Shown here piece after piece: positions 1-9,771 of a stretch of DNA of 48,121 nucleotides. The translations under genes were made by a program, and so were the position numbers. Within the stretch, counting starts at the first letter, position 1, and every line of letters starts with the position of its first letter. This stretch comes from Mycobacterium sp. (GTDB lineage: Bacteria; Actinomycetota; Actinomycetes; Mycobacteriales; Mycobacteriaceae). The notes under the pieces were generated by a model that was not told where the DNA came from, searched no databases, and saw only the letters and a list, made by a program, of their open reading frames with translations. The DNA lies in contig NZ_JAICZA010000016.1 of assembly GCF_025933915.1 (NCBI RefSeq), forward strand, positions 1-48,121. Reading direction: 5' to 3'.

Positions 1-1
1 C

Positions 2-1267
2 GCACAGGTCGAAGCGGAGCCGGAACTCGAGGGGATGGGCACCACGCTTACCGCAATCCTGTTCGCGGGCGACCGAATTGGATTGGTGCACATCGGCGAT
101 TCGCGTGGCTACCTGCTGCGCGACGGCGAACTGACCCAAATTACCAAGGACGACACGTTCGTTCAGACTCTGGTCGACGAAGGCCGGATCACCCGGGAAG
201 AGGCCCACAGCCACCCACAGCGATCGTTGATCATGCGGGCGCTCACCGGCCACGAGGTCGAGCCGACGTTGACCATGCGAGAAGCGCGCGCCGGTGATCG
301 CTATCTGCTTTGTTCCGACGGGCTATCGGACCCGGTGAGCGACGAGACCATCCTCGAGGCGTTGCAGATTCCCGACGTCGCCGAGGCCGCCTACCGTCTC
401 ATCGAATTGGCGCTGCGCGGTGGCGGTCCGGACAACGTCACCGTGGTCGTCGCCGACGTCGTGGACTACGACTACGGCCAGACCCAGCCGATCCTGGCCG
501 GCGCGGTGTCAGGTGACGAGGATCAAATGACGCTGCCCAACACCTCGGCCGGGCGCGCATCGGCGATCAGACCGCGCGACGAGTCCGCCAAACGTGTTGC
601 ACCGCAACCGGAAACACCTCATCGGCCGCGGTGGTCTCGCCGACGGACGTTCGTCGTCGCCGCCTTGGCGGTGCTGCTGGTCTTCGCGGGCCTCACCGTC
701 GGGTGGTGGGTCATCCAGCGCAACTATTACGTCGCCGAATACAGCGGCCGTGTCTCCATCGTTCGGGGGATCCAGGGAACGCTGCTGGGTGTTCCATTGC
801 AACGGCCCTACCTAGTGGGCTGCATCAACGCCCGCAACGAGCTGTCGCTGGTCAGCTATGGGCAATCCGGCGGCCACTCCAATTGCCAACTGATAACGCT
901 GCAAGACCTGCGCCGCCCCGGACAGGTCCAGGTCCAAACCGGGCTGCCGGGCGGCAGCCTGGACCAGGCCGAATCGCAGCTGCGCCAATTGTTGGCCGAA
1001 TACCTGCTGCCGATCTGTCCGCCACCGCGTGCCACGTCGCCGCCCGGGTCGCCGTCCGCCGGTGGCGGAACACCCGAATCCAGCACCACCGCACCGCCAG
1101 CATCGCCCCCCACCAGCTCCACCAGCATCAGCCCCCCACCGAGCACGAGCGCCTCCAGCGGCCCCGCGAACTCATCACCGGCAGGTCCGAGCACCATGTC
1201 GCAAACGGTGACCGCACTCCCCGGGCCCCCCCTCCAACCGGGCATCGACTGCCGGACGGTGGCATGA
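2..1267 (+). CDS. pstP: Ser/Thr protein phosphatase PstP, 5' end missing
   Basis: PP2C-family, metal-dependent phosphatase that reverses PknA/PknB phosphorylation at the inner membrane. The frame is open from base 2, upstream of the first ATG at 35, so the first part of the gene (about 90 residues by comparison with the 514-residue M. tuberculosis protein) is outside the window. Visible PP2C motifs are GDSRGYLL, the metal-binding CSDGLSDPVSD and GGPDNVTVVVADV. A single membrane helix follows (near FVVAALAVLLVFAGL), then an extracellular domain and a Pro/Ser/Thr-rich tail ending QPGIDCRTVA. The stop overlaps the rodA start in ATGA (1264-1267), so the two are probably translated together. The identification is firm; only the N-terminus is unseen. 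Confidence 0.97.
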   Translation, partial: AQVEAEPELEGMGTTLTAILFAGDRIGLVHIGDSRGYLLRDGELTQITKDDTFVQTLVDEGRITREEAHSHPQRSLIMRALTGHEVEPTLTMREARAGDRYLLCSDGLSDPVSDETILEALQIPDVAEAAYRLIELALRGGGPDNVTVVVADVVDYDYGQTQPILAGAVSGDEDQMTLPNTSAGRASAIRPRDESAKRVAPQPETPHRPRWSRRRTFVVAALAVLLVFAGLTVGWWVIQRNYYVAEYSGRVSIVRGIQGTLLGVPLQRPYLVGCINARNELSLVSYGQSGGHSNCQLITLQDLRRPGQVQVQTGLPGGSLDQAESQLRQLLAEYLLPICPPPRATSPPGSPSAGGGTPESSTTAPPASPPTSSTSISPPPSTSASSGPANSSPAGPSTMSQTVTALPGPPLQPGIDCRTVA

Positions 1268-2673
1268 CAACACAGCTTCAGCCGCCAGTCGCGGTCAAGC
1301 CTCCTCTGCCTACCCGGCGCAACGCCGAGTTGTTGCTGCTGGGCTTCGCCGCGGTGATCACCGTCGCCGCGCTGCTGATAGTTGAGGCCAATCAAACCCG
1401 CGACCTGCACTGGAACGCGGTCAACTACGGTCTGGTGTTTCTCGTCGTGTTCGGGTCAGCGCACATGGCCATCAGGCGCTTCGCGCCCTATACCGATCCG
1501 CTGCTGTTGCCAATCGTGGCATTACTCAACGGACTTGGCCTGGTGATGATCCACCGGCTCGATCTGGTGACCAACCAGCTCAGCGGCCGCCACCACCCCA
1601 GCGCGACCCAGCAGATGCTGTGGACCCTGGTCGGTGTGGTGACCTTTGCGTTGGTGGTCACCTTCCTGAAAGACCATCGACAACTGGCGCGCTACGGCTA
1701 CATCTGCGGACTCTTCGGTCTGATCTTCCTGGTGATTCCCGCCCTGTTGCCGGCATCACTGTCCGAACAGAACGGCGCCAAGATCTGGATTCGCTTGCCC
1801 GGCTTCTCAATTCAGCCCGCCGAATTCTCCAAAATTCTGCTCCTGATCTTCTTCTCCGCGGTGCTGATCGCCAAACGCGGCCTGTTCACCAGCGTCGGCA
1901 AGCACTTCATGGGCTTGACCCTGCCCCGCCCCCGCGACCTCGCACCGCTGCTGGCGGCCTGGGTGATCTCGGTCGGAGTGATGGCCTTCGAAAAGGACCT
2001 TGGCACTTCACTATTGCTGTACACGTCATTTTTGGTGGTGGTCTACCTCGCCACCCAGCGCTTCAGCTGGGTGGGGATCGGCCTGGTGCTGTTCGCCGCG
2101 GGAAGCGTTGTCGCGTACTTCGTTTTCAGCCACGTCCGGGTCCGGGTGCGGATGTGGTGGGACCCTTTCTCCGACCCCGACGGCAGCGGCTATCAGATTG
2201 TGCAGTCGCTCTTCAGCTTCGCCACCGGCGGGATCTTCGGCACCGGGCTCGGCAACGGTCAACCCGACACCGTGCCGGCCGCATCGACCGACTTCATCAT
2301 CGCGGCGTTCGGCGAAGAGCTGGGGTTGGTGGGCCTGGCGAGCATCTTGATGCTCTACACCATCGTCATCGTGCGAGGAATGCGCACGGCGATCGCGACC
2401 CGGGATAGCTTCGGCAAGCTGCTGGCGGCGGGCTTGGCGTCCACGCTGGCCCTTCAGCTGTTCATCGTCGTCGGCGGGGTAACCCAGCTCATTCCCCTGA
2501 CCGGGTTGACCACCCCGTGGATGTCTTACGGCGGCTCGTCGTTGCTGGCGAACTATGTGCTGTTGGCCATCCTGGCGCGTATCTCACACAGCGCCCGTCG
2601 TCCCTTGCGCACCCCCGCACGTCACGAGCCGCCAATCGCGGCGGCCGGTACCGAGGTGATCGAGAAAGTATGA
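1264..2673 (+). CDS. rodA: SEDS peptidoglycan glycosyltransferase RodA
   Basis: Polytopic membrane enzyme of the SEDS family that polymerises lipid II into glycan strands during elongation, working with a class B transpeptidase (here PbpA, the next gene). The start chosen is the ATG overlapping the pstP stop, giving 469 residues, which is the length of the M. tuberculosis protein. An open frame extends far upstream, but that part is a shadow of pstP. Family-typical stretches are IWIRLPGFSIQPAEFSKI, the FEKDLGTSLL segment with its conserved Asp, and the C-terminal LTTPWMSYGGSSLLANY. About ten or more hydrophobic helices can be counted. It lies in the pstP-pknB operon and its stop overlaps the pbpA start. 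Confidence 0.97.
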   Translation: MTTQLQPPVAVKPPLPTRRNAELLLLGFAAVITVAALLIVEANQTRDLHWNAVNYGLVFLVVFGSAHMAIRRFAPYTDPLLLPIVALLNGLGLVMIHRLDLVTNQLSGRHHPSATQQMLWTLVGVVTFALVVTFLKDHRQLARYGYICGLFGLIFLVIPALLPASLSEQNGAKIWIRLPGFSIQPAEFSKILLLIFFSAVLIAKRGLFTSVGKHFMGLTLPRPRDLAPLLAAWVISVGVMAFEKDLGTSLLLYTSFLVVVYLATQRFSWVGIGLVLFAAGSVVAYFVFSHVRVRVRMWWDPFSDPDGSGYQIVQSLFSFATGGIFGTGLGNGQPDTVPAASTDFIIAAFGEELGLVGLASILMLYTIVIVRGMRTAIATRDSFGKLLAAGLASTLALQLFIVVGGVTQLIPLTGLTTPWMSYGGSSLLANYVLLAILARISHSARRPLRTPARHEPPIAAAGTEVIEKV

Positions 2674-4148
2674 ACGCCTCCCTGCGCCGGATCTCGGTGA
2701 CCGTGATGGCGTTGATCGTGCTGCTGTTGATCAACGCCACGGTGACGCAGGTCTTCGCCGCCGACTCGCTGCGCTCCGACCCGCGCAATCAGCGGGTCCT
2801 GCTCGACGAGTATTCGCGCCAGCGCGGTCAGATCGTGGCGGGCGGACAGCTGTTGGCCTATTCCGTCGCCACCGATAACCGCTTCCGCTTCCTGCGGGTC
2901 TATCCCAACCCCGCGGCATACGCGCCGGTCACCGGGTTTTACTCGTTGCGCTATTCCAGCACTGGTCTGGAACGGGCCGAGGATCCGCTGTTGAACGGCT
3001 CCGACGAGCGGCTGTTCGGGCGCCGGCTGGCGGACTTCTTCACCGGCCGCGACCCCCGCGGGGCCAACGTCGACACCACGATCAAGCCGCGGGTCCAGCA
3101 GGCCGCCTGGGACGGGATGCAGCAGGGCTGCGGCGGCCCGCCGTGCAAGGGCGCCGTCGTTGCCCTCGAGCCGTCCACCGGCAAGATTTTGGCAATGGTG
3201 TCCTCCCCGTCCTATGACCCCAATCAGCTGTCGTCGCACGATCCCGAGGTGCAGGCGCAGGCCTGGCAGCGGCTGCGCGACGATCCCAACGACCCGATGA
3301 CCAACCGCGCCATCGCCGAGACCTACCCACCCGGCTCCACCTTCAAGGTCATCACCACCGCGGCCGCGCTGCAGGCCGGCGCCTCCGACAGCGAGCAGCT
3401 GACCGCCGCCCCCTCGATTCCGCTGCCCAATAGCTCCGCAACTCTGGAGAACTACGGTGGGCAGGCGTGTGGCAACGAGCCGACCGTGTCGTTGCAGAAG
3501 GCCTTCGCCCTGTCCTGCAACACGGCATTCGTCCAGCTCGGCATCCTCACCGGAGCCGACGCGCTGCGCAGCATGGGGCGCTCATTCGGCCTGGACACCA
3601 CCCCCAGCGTCATCCCGCTGCAGGTCGCCGAATCGACCATCGGGATCATCCCGGACGCCGCGGCCCTGGGAATGTCGAGCATTGGCCAGAAGGATGTCGC
3701 TATGACACCCCTTCAGAACGCCGAGATCGCCGCGACCATCGCGAACGGCGGGGTGACGATGCAGCCCTATCTGATCGACAGCCTCAAGGGGCCGGACCTG
3801 ACCACCATTAGCACCACCGCACCCTATGAGCAGCGGCGCGCGGTGTCGCCGCAGGTCGCCGCTAAGCTGACAGAGCTGATGGTCGGCGCCGAGAAGGTCG
3901 CACAGCAGAAAGGGGCCATTCCCGGCGTGCAGATCGCATCCAAGACGGGTACCGCAGAGCATGGCACCGATCCGCGGCACACACCGCCGCACGCGTGGTA
4001 TATCGCTTTCGCGCCCGCTCCGACCCCGAGAGTCGCCGTAGCGGTGTTGGTGGAGAATGGCGCCGACCGCCTGTCCGCGACTGGGGGTGCACTCGCCGCG
4101 CCGATCGGACGGGCTGTGATCCAGGCCGCGCTACAGGGAGGACCATGA
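2670..4148 (+). CDS. pbpA: Penicillin-binding protein PbpA (class B transpeptidase)
   Basis: Monofunctional D,D-transpeptidase that crosslinks peptidoglycan and partners the SEDS enzyme encoded just upstream. One N-terminal membrane anchor (residues about 8-30) is followed by a PBP dimerisation region and the transpeptidase domain. All three active-site motifs are present: STFK (in [10 protein letters not shown]), SCN (in ALSCNTAF) and KTG (in ASKTGTAEH). The ATG at 2670 gives 492 residues, the expected size, and forms ATGA with the rodA stop. The longer upstream frame overlaps rodA and is not used. PbpA and RodA homologues are needed for normal cell shape and septation in mycobacteria. Confidence 0.97.
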   Translation: MNASLRRISVTVMALIVLLLINATVTQVFAADSLRSDPRNQRVLLDEYSRQRGQIVAGGQLLAYSVATDNRFRFLRVYPNPAAYAPVTGFYSLRYSSTGLERAEDPLLNGSDERLFGRRLADFFTGRDPRGANVDTTIKPRVQQAAWDGMQQGCGGPPCKGAVVALEPSTGKILAMVSSPSYDPNQLSSHDPEVQAQAWQRLRDDPNDPMTNRAIAETYPPGSTFKVITTAAALQAGASDSEQLTAAPSIPLPNSSATLENYGGQACGNEPTVSLQKAFALSCNTAFVQLGILTGADALRSMGRSFGLDTTPSVIPLQVAESTIGIIPDAAALGMSSIGQKDVAMTPLQNAEIAATIANGGVTMQPYLIDSLKGPDLTTISTTAPYEQRRAVSPQVAAKLTELMVGAEKVAQQKGAIPGVQIASKTGTAEHGTDPRHTPPHAWYIAFAPAPTPRVAVAVLVENGADRLSATGGALAAPIGRAVIQAALQGGP

Positions 4149-5425
4149 GCCCGCGAGTTGGTGTGACGCTGTCAGGCAGATACCGCCTGCAGCGGCTGAT
4201 CGCCACCGGCGGCATGGGCCAGGTCTGGGAGGCGGTGGACAGCCGCCTGGGCCGGCGCGTCGCGGTCAAGGTGCTCAAGCAGGAGTTCTCCCAGGACCCC
4301 GAGTTCATCGAGCGCTTCCGCGCTGAAGCGCGGACCACGGCGATGCTCAACCACCCCGGGATCGCGGCGGTCCACGACTACGGCGAGAGCCAGCTGGACG
4401 GGGAAGGCCGAACCGCCTATCTGGTGATGGAGCTGGTCAACGGCGAGCCGCTGAACTCGGTGCTCAAACGCACCGGCCGGCTGTCGCTGCGGCACGCGCT
4501 GGACATGCTCGAGCAGACCGGTCGCGCGCTGCAGGTCGCGCACGCCGCCGGTTTGGTCCACCGCGACGTCAAGCCGGGCAACATCCTGATCACCCCCACC
4601 GGCCAGGTAAAGATCACCGACTTCGGTATCGCCAAGGCCGTCGACGCCGCGCCGGTGACCCAGACCGGAATGGTGATGGGGACCGCCCAATACATCGCAC
4701 CCGAACAGGCCCTCGGTCACGACGCCACCCCGTCCAGCGACGTGTATTCGCTGGGAGTCGTTGGCTACGAGGTTGTCTCGGGTAAGCGGCCGTTTACCGG
4801 TGACGGTGCACTGACCGTGGCGATGAAGCACATCAAGGAACCGCCGCCGCCGCTGCCCGCGGAGCTGCCGCCCAACGTGCGCGAACTCATCGAGATCACA
4901 CTGGTCAAGAACCCGGCGATGCGGTACCGCAGCGGGGGGCCCTTCGCCGACGCCGTGTCAGCGGTGCGCGCCGGTCGTCGTCCGCCGCGGCCCAGCGCGA
5001 CCCCGCCTGCCGGCCGGGCATCGCCGGCGGCCATTCCGTCCAGCCCGACGACCAGGGCGGCCGCGGTGGCCCCGCGCACCGCTGCGCCGCGTCGTTCCCG
5101 CCCGACCACCGGCGGGCACCGTCCGCCCCCGGCCCGGCGCACCTTTTCGTCGGGGCAGCGGGCGCTGCTGTGGGCCGCCGGGGTGCTCGGCGCGCTGGCG
5201 ATCATCATCGCGGTGCTCATCGTCATCAATTCCCGGGGGGACCAGCAGCAATCGCCCCCGACGGTCACCGACACCGGCACCCCACCGGCATCGGCGCCGC
5301 CACCGAGCAACACATCGAGCGGTTCCGCGAACCACCCCGGCATGCGACTCACTTGGCCGGATGACGGCACGATAGGGACGGCGGGATTCCGCCACGGACC
5401 GGCCCGACACGGGACATCACAATGA
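4145..5425 (+). CDS. pknA: Serine/threonine protein kinase PknA
   Basis: Membrane-anchored Hanks-type kinase controlling growth, division and cell-wall synthesis. The kinase domain covers about residues 13-275: glycine loop [11 protein letters not shown]-binding Lys42 in VAVKVLK, catalytic Asp141 in HRDVKPGN, then DFG and an activation loop [18 protein letters not shown] Pro/Ala/Arg-rich linker leads to one membrane helix near residues 340-362. The short Thr/Ser/Pro-rich outer part has no PASTA repeats, unlike PknB. The ATG at 4145 overlaps the pbpA stop and gives 426 residues (431 in M. tuberculosis). The longer upstream frame is a pbpA shadow. Confidence 0.97.
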   Translation: MSPRVGVTLSGRYRLQRLIATGGMGQVWEAVDSRLGRRVAVKVLKQEFSQDPEFIERFRAEARTTAMLNHPGIAAVHDYGESQLDGEGRTAYLVMELVNGEPLNSVLKRTGRLSLRHALDMLEQTGRALQVAHAAGLVHRDVKPGNILITPTGQVKITDFGIAKAVDAAPVTQTGMVMGTAQYIAPEQALGHDATPSSDVYSLGVVGYEVVSGKRPFTGDGALTVAMKHIKEPPPPLPAELPPNVRELIEITLVKNPAMRYRSGGPFADAVSAVRAGRRPPRPSATPPAGRASPAAIPSSPTTRAAAVAPRTAAPRRSRPTTGGHRPPPARRTFSSGQRALLWAAGVLGALAIIIAVLIVINSRGDQQQSPPTVTDTGTPPASAPPPSNTSSGSANHPGMRLTWPDDGTIGTAGFRHGPARHGTSQ

Positions 5426-7302
5426 CCACCCCCCAGCACCTGTCCGACCGTTACGAAGTGGGCGAGATCCTCGGCTTCGGCGGTATGTCCGAGGTTCACC
5501 TGGCCCGCGACGTCCGTTTACATCGCGACGTCGCGGTCAAGGTGCTGCGCGCGGACCTGGCCCGCGATCCCAGCTTCTACCTACGCTTCCGGCGCGAGGC
5601 GCAAAACGCCGCCGCGTTGAATCACCCGTCCATCGTCGCCGTGTACGACACCGGTGAGGCAGAGACGTCCACCGGGCCGCTGCCCTACATCGTCATGGAG
5701 TACGTCGACGGGGTCACCCTGCGCGACATCGTGCACACCGACGGCCCGTTGCCGCCGCGGCGGGCCATCGAGATCATCGCCGACGCGTGCCAGGCGCTGA
5801 ACTTCAGTCATCAGGCCGGCATCATCCACCGCGACGTCAAGCCGGCCAACATCATGATCAGCACCACCAACGCGGTCAAGGTGATGGATTTCGGTATCGC
5901 CCGCGCGATCGCCGACAGCGGCAACAGCGTCACCCAGACCGCCGCGGTGATCGGGACCGCGCAGTACCTGTCGCCCGAGCAGGCCCGCGGCGAGACCGTC
6001 GACGCCCGTTCCGATGTGTATTCGCTGGGTTGCGTACTGTACGAAATCCTCACGGGCGAACCACCTTTCGTCGGAGACTCGCCGGTCGCGGTTGCCTACC
6101 AACATGTCCGTGAAGACCCGGTCCCGCCGTCGCAGCGCCACGAAGGCATCTCCGCCGACCTCGACGCCGTTGTTCTCAAGGCGCTCGCCAAAAATCCGGA
6201 GAATCGCTATCAGACCGCAGCGGAGATGCGCGCCGACCTGGTCCGGGTGCACAACGGCGAGAAGCCCGAAGCGCCCAAGGTTTTCACCGACGCGGACCGA
6301 AGCTCGATGTTGTCGTCCAACGCCGGCGGCGCGGGCCCGCCACGGACCGATCCGTTGCCTCGACAGGTTCTCGCGGCCGCCGGCGAGGACCGCGCCGTTG
6401 GTTCGGTCAGTCGCTGGATCGTCGCGGTGGCCGCACTGACCGTCCTGACGATCGTCGTGGTCATCGCTTTCAACACCTTCGGCGGCGGGGCCCGTGATGT
6501 TCAGGTGCCCGACGTGCGGGGGCAGGTATCCGCCGATGCCATTGCCGCGCTGCAAAACCGCGGTTTCAGAACACGCACGCTGCAGAAGCCGGATTCGATC
6601 ATCCCGCCCGATCACGTCATCGGCACCGACCCCGCCGCCAACGCCTCGGTCGGTGCGGGCGATGAGATCACCGTCAACGTCTCCACCGGCCCGGAACAGC
6701 GCGAGGTACCCGACGTCTCCTCGTTGAGTTACACCGACGCGGTCGCCAAGCTCAAAGCCGCGGGATTCACCAAGTTCAAGCAGGCCAATTCGCCGTCGAC
6801 ACCGGAGCTGCTGGGCAAGGTGATCGGGACCAACCCGCCGGCCAACCAGACGTCGGCGATCACCAACGTCATCGTCGTCATCGTCGGCTCCGGGCCGGAG
6901 ACCAAGCAGGTTCCCGACATCGCGGGACAAACCGTGGACATCGCGCAACGGAACATGACGGTCTACGGCTTCAGCAAAGTCACCCAGGTCCAAGTGGATA
7001 GCCCGCGTCCGGCCGGTGAGGTCATCGGGACCAATCCGCCCAAGGGACAGATGGTGCCGGTGGACTCGGTGATCGAGGTCCAGGTGTCCAAGGGCAATCA
7101 GTTCGTCATGCCCGACCTCAGTGGGATGTTCTGGACGGACGCCGAACCACGGCTACGTGCGCTGGGCTGGACGGGCATCCTGGACAAGGGCGCCGACGTC
7201 GACGCCGGTGGCTCCCAGGCCCACCGGGTGGTGTATCAGAACCCGCCGGCCGGCGCCGGGGTCAACCGGGACGGGATCATCACGCTGAAGTTCGGTCAGT
7301 AG
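5422..7302 (+). CDS. pknB: Serine/threonine protein kinase PknB with PASTA repeats
   Basis: Essential transmembrane kinase that senses muropeptides or lipid II through extracellular PASTA repeats and phosphorylates growth and cell-wall proteins. The kinase domain spans about residues 8-275, with Lys40 in [10 protein letters not shown], Asp138 in HRDVKPAN, and activation-loop Thr171 and Thr173 in [13 protein letters not shown], the known autophosphorylation and PstP target sites. A membrane helix lies around residues 333-353. Four PASTA domains fill the remainder; the recurring VIGTNPP/VIGTDPA motif marks them. The length of 626 residues equals that of M. tuberculosis PknB. It is the last gene of the operon, and its final 23 bases overlap the convergent trpG gene. 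Confidence 0.98.
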   Translation: MTTPQHLSDRYEVGEILGFGGMSEVHLARDVRLHRDVAVKVLRADLARDPSFYLRFRREAQNAAALNHPSIVAVYDTGEAETSTGPLPYIVMEYVDGVTLRDIVHTDGPLPPRRAIEIIADACQALNFSHQAGIIHRDVKPANIMISTTNAVKVMDFGIARAIADSGNSVTQTAAVIGTAQYLSPEQARGETVDARSDVYSLGCVLYEILTGEPPFVGDSPVAVAYQHVREDPVPPSQRHEGISADLDAVVLKALAKNPENRYQTAAEMRADLVRVHNGEKPEAPKVFTDADRSSMLSSNAGGAGPPRTDPLPRQVLAAAGEDRAVGSVSRWIVAVAALTVLTIVVVIAFNTFGGGARDVQVPDVRGQVSADAIAALQNRGFRTRTLQKPDSIIPPDHVIGTDPAANASVGAGDEITVNVSTGPEQREVPDVSSLSYTDAVAKLKAAGFTKFKQANSPSTPELLGKVIGTNPPANQTSAITNVIVVIVGSGPETKQVPDIAGQTVDIAQRNMTVYGFSKVTQVQVDSPRPAGEVIGTNPPKGQMVPVDSVIEVQVSKGNQFVMPDLSGMFWTDAEPRLRALGWTGILDKGADVDAGGSQAHRVVYQNPPAGAGVNRDGIITLKFGQ

Positions 7303-7966
7303 CCGCCGGATCGGCCGGGAAATACGGCCGCACCGCGGCGTGCACGTCATTCTCGAGTCGACGAACCAGCGTGTCATTGCGCACCAACCCGCACTCGGCG
7401 AGCCAGTTCGCCAGCATGCGATGGCCGCCCTCGGTCAGGATCGACTCCGGGTGGAACTGCACGCCGTGAATCGGGAATTCGGCGTGACGCACCGCCATGA
7501 TCACGCCGCTGTCCGTGTAGGCGGTGACCTCGAGCACCGAGGGCAGCGACTCGGGCACGATGGTCAGCGAGTGGTAACGGGTCGCCGTGAAGGGATCCGG
7601 GAGTCCTTGCAACACACCCACATTGGTGTGATGGACGCTGCTGGTCTTACCGTGCAGCAGCTCGGGAGCGCGGTCGACGGTGGCGCCGAATGCGACGCCG
7701 ATCGCCTGGTGGCCGAGGCAGACCCCGAGCAACGGAATTTTCTCGGCGGCACACGCGAGAACCATCCCGATCGAAGCGCCCGCGCGCTCCGGCGTGCCCG
7801 GCCCCGGACTGAGCAGGACGCCGTCGAACTGCCGCACGGCGGCGGTCTCGTCGGAGAGCCGGGCGTCGTCATTGCGCCAGACATCGGCGTCCACACCCAG
7901 CTGGCCGAGGTACTGCACCAGGTTGAACACGAAGCTGTCGTAGTTGTCGACAACCAGGATCCGCAT
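7280..7966 (-). CDS. trpG: Class I glutamine amidotransferase, anthranilate/aminodeoxychorismate synthase component II (TrpG/PabA)
   Basis: Cytosolic glutaminase subunit that hands ammonia to a chorismate-using partner, making anthranilate (tryptophan) or 4-amino-4-deoxychorismate (folate). The 228-residue protein has the full class I triad: nucleophile Cys in LLGVCLGHQAIG, and His and Glu in IHGVQFHPESI. The N-terminus MRILVVDNYDSFVFNL and the oxyanion motif LLSPGPGTPE are typical. No component I gene is nearby, so the sequence does not decide between TrpG and PabA; one protein may serve both pathways. It is transcribed toward pknB and overlaps its end by 23 bases. Confidence 0.93.
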   Translation of the reverse strand: MRILVVDNYDSFVFNLVQYLGQLGVDADVWRNDDARLSDETAAVRQFDGVLLSPGPGTPERAGASIGMVLACAAEKIPLLGVCLGHQAIGVAFGATVDRAPELLHGKTSSVHHTNVGVLQGLPDPFTATRYHSLTIVPESLPSVLEVTAYTDSGVIMAVRHAEFPIHGVQFHPESILTEGGHRMLANWLAECGLVRNDTLVRRLENDVHAAVRPYFPADPAATDRTSA

Positions 7967-8013
7967 CGTGCCAGGTTACCGCCGAGGCCGCGCGCGCTGC
8001 TGGTCAGCCGCCC

Positions 8014-8757
8014 TCAGTAGCCGATCGGGCCGTTGGGCTGCGCAAAGTGCAGCCGGTCGGGCTCGGAATGACCGACGACCTGCACATCGGCCTTCACCTC
8101 TTCGCGGTAGCCGAGCCCGAACCGGACCACGTACTGCTTGTAGAGGGTCACCAGGGGAGCGGCCGCCAGGGCGGCTTGCATCGCCGCGGAGTTACCGATC
8201 GCGGTGATCGTGTACGGCGGGCTGTAGGTGCGCCCGTTGAGCAGCAGCGTATTGCCCACACAGCGGGCAACCGAGGTGGCGATGAGCCGTTGATCTTGCA
8301 TCTGGATCGCCTCGGCACCGGCGGTCCACAACGCGTTGAGCACGGCCTGGATGTCTTGCTGGTGCACCACCAAATCGTCGGGGGACGCGTCGCGCGGGAA
8401 GCGGCCGTTGGCGTCGCGCTGCGCGTCCTCGAGGGTGACCACCAGACCCGGGCCGTGCACCGGGTTCATATCCGCGTCGCCGGCGAGCTGGGCGGAGCGT
8501 CGCAGCATCGCGGCCAACGCGGCGTCCGAAGAGCGCCCGTGCGCCGCGTCGATCTTGCCCGCCAGTTCCTCCCGTTCGGCGTTGAGGCGGTTCACCGACG
8601 ACTGGGTCTCACGGACCAGGTCCACCAACCGTGGGGCATCGCTACCGCGGATCTCGGCGCCACCGGATACCCCGTGTGTGGCGGCGAGCAGCAATCCGGC
8701 CAGCACACAAACCGCCGGGACGCCGAAGCGCCATGGCGACCGGCGCGTCTGGATCAT
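8014..8757 (-). CDS. DUF881 membrane protein (Rv0012-like)
   Basis: A 247-residue protein with an N-terminal membrane anchor or signal segment (residues about 11-28), a short helical, probably coiled-coil stretch (LVRETQSSVNRLNAEREEL), and a C-terminal DUF881 domain including GPGLVVTLEDAQ and a QMQDQRLIATS segment. DUF881 proteins are extracytoplasmic and often lie near cell-division genes in Actinobacteria; their molecular role is not established. It starts divergently from crgA, 129 bases away, and is followed by trpG on the same strand. Function is unassigned; the family call is fairly sure. Confidence 0.88.
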   Translation of the reverse strand: MIQTRRSPWRFGVPAVCVLAGLLLAATHGVSGGAEIRGSDAPRLVDLVRETQSSVNRLNAEREELAGKIDAAHGRSSDAALAAMLRRSAQLAGDADMNPVHGPGLVVTLEDAQRDANGRFPRDASPDDLVVHQQDIQAVLNALWTAGAEAIQMQDQRLIATSVARCVGNTLLLNGRTYSPPYTITAIGNSAAMQAALAAAPLVTLYKQYVVRFGLGYREEVKADVQVVGHSEPDRLHFAQPNGPIGY

Positions 8758-8886
8758 CGAGTCTCCATTTCCTGGTCACCGTCCCAGGTGAGTTAGTCTC
8801 GTAGCCAAGCTATGGGTGCAGCTGCCGTGTTTATCGTTGCACCCCGTCCCGCTCACCGTGTTGTTGAGGTAATCCGCGAGGTAATC

Positions 8887-9168
8887 ATGCCCAAGTCCAA
8901 GGTCCGTAAGAAGAACGACTTCACCGTCAGCGCGGTGAGCCGCACCCCGGTGAAAGTCAAAGTCGGACCGTCCAGCGTGTGGTTCGTCGCGCTGTTCATC
9001 GGTCTCATGCTGATCGGGCTCGTCTGGCTGATGGTATTTCAATTGGCCGCGGTCGGAACCCAGGCGCCAACCGCCCTGAATTGGATGGCGCAGCTAGGTC
9101 CCTGGAACTATGCCATCGCGTTCGCTTTCATGATCACCGGATTGTTGCTCACGATGCGCTGGCACTGA
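8887..9168 (+). CDS. crgA: Cell division protein CrgA
   Basis: Small septal membrane protein (93 residues) that recruits peptidoglycan synthesis proteins and binds FtsZ, FtsQ, FtsI and CwsA in mycobacteria. Two hydrophobic helices are evident ([20 protein letters not shown] and [17 protein letters not shown]), with a basic N-terminus [12 protein letters not shown]. The ATG at 8887 gives exactly the length of the M. tuberculosis protein. An in-frame ATG at 8812 would add 25 residues that I do not recognise from other CrgA proteins. A TAGTCT hexamer about 15 bases before 8812 could be a -10 box, which would make the interval from there to 8887 an untranslated leader. Confidence 0.95.
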   Translation: MPKSKVRKKNDFTVSAVSRTPVKVKVGPSSVWFVALFIGLMLIGLVWLMVFQLAAVGTQAPTALNWMAQLGPWNYAIAFAFMITGLLLTMRWH

Positions 9169-9239
9169 GCACGGCAGCCGGCGGAATGAATTCATTTTTG
9201 GACTGATTTGTCACCGCGTCAGCAACTTTCCTACCACCC

Positions 9240-9257
9240 AATCACACGCGTGTGATT
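9240..9257. promoter_or_regulatory. 18-base perfect palindrome, candidate operator
   Basis: The sequence AATCACACGCGTGTGATT reads identically on both strands. It lies in the 155-base gap between crgA and the PH-domain protein gene, about 70 bases before the latter's start. A perfect palindrome of this size fits a dimeric regulator's site. No regulator can be named from the sequence, and a terminator is unlikely because there is no loop or T-tract. Confidence 0.45.
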
Positions 9258-9279
9258 TATCCCCACTGTTGATAGAGAT

Positions 9280-9288
9280 TGTGGATAA
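9280..9288 (-). promoter_or_regulatory. Perfect TTATCCACA DnaA box outside oriC
   Basis: TGTGGATAA on the plus strand is the reverse complement of TTATCCACA, the strongest E. coli DnaA box. It sits between crgA and the PH-domain gene, 36 bases before that gene's start and just after the 18-base palindrome. The mycobacterial consensus prefers TTGTCCACA, so binding strength here is uncertain. Confidence 0.4.
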
Positions 9289-9323
9289 CTGCATCAACCG
9301 TGGTGGGAGGGGTTAAGGACCGC

Positions 9324-9749
9324 ATGCAGCAAACACAATGGGAGCCGCACACGGCGGGAATCGCTGGTTGTGGAGTCGCGGGTGTTCTGATGGCTATCGC
9401 CGCTGTGACCCTAGTCACAGACCTACCGGGGCGAGTTCTGGCCGGCGTTGCCGCAGTGGGTCTGATCTTGTTTGCGGGGATGTCGTGGCTCGCACGCCCG
9501 AAGCTGGCAATCACGCCCGAAGGGCTGGCGCTGCGCGGCTGGTTCCGGACGCAGATATTGCAGCAATCCGACATCAAGATCATCCGCATCATGGAGTTCC
9601 GCCGCTATGGACGCAGAGTGCGGTTGCTGGAGATCGAAAAGGCCGACGCCGACCTGGTGCTGTTCTCCCGCTGGGACCTCGGGGTCGACCCGGTGCAGGT
9701 GCTCGATGCGCTCACGGCAGCCGGCTACGCGGGCCCTTCGCGGCGCTGA
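9324..9749 (+). CDS. PH-domain-like small membrane protein (Rv0010c-like)
   Basis: A 141-residue protein with two closely spaced hydrophobic segments near the N-terminus (residues about 10-50, GVLMAIAAVTLVTDL and AGVAAVGLILFAGMSWLA), followed by a compact soluble domain with LAITPEGLALRGWF and SRWDLGVDPVQVLDAL, characteristic of bacterial PH-like (bPH) proteins. The ATG at 9324, preceded by AAGGAC, gives the same length as the M. tuberculosis homologue; earlier in-frame starts are possible. Function is unknown. It lies between the cell-division genes crgA and cwsA, but that proximity is the only hint. Confidence 0.85.
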   Translation: MQQTQWEPHTAGIAGCGVAGVLMAIAAVTLVTDLPGRVLAGVAAVGLILFAGMSWLARPKLAITPEGLALRGWFRTQILQQSDIKIIRIMEFRRYGRRVRLLEIEKADADLVLFSRWDLGVDPVQVLDALTAAGYAGPSRR

Positions 9750-9771
9750 GCGGCCCGCGCGGGCGGAATGG

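Noticed and set aside
3995-4144. Longer N-terminus for PknA
   Set aside because: The extra 50 codons overlap pbpA and do not resemble any kinase N-terminus; the ATG at 4145 forms the operon's usual ATGA overlap.
6586-7290. Repeated DNA motifs (GTCATCGGGACC-like) that could suggest a repeat array or CRISPR
   Set aside because: They are the codons of the recurring VIGTNPP motif in the four PASTA domains of PknB; spacing and divergence fit protein repeats.
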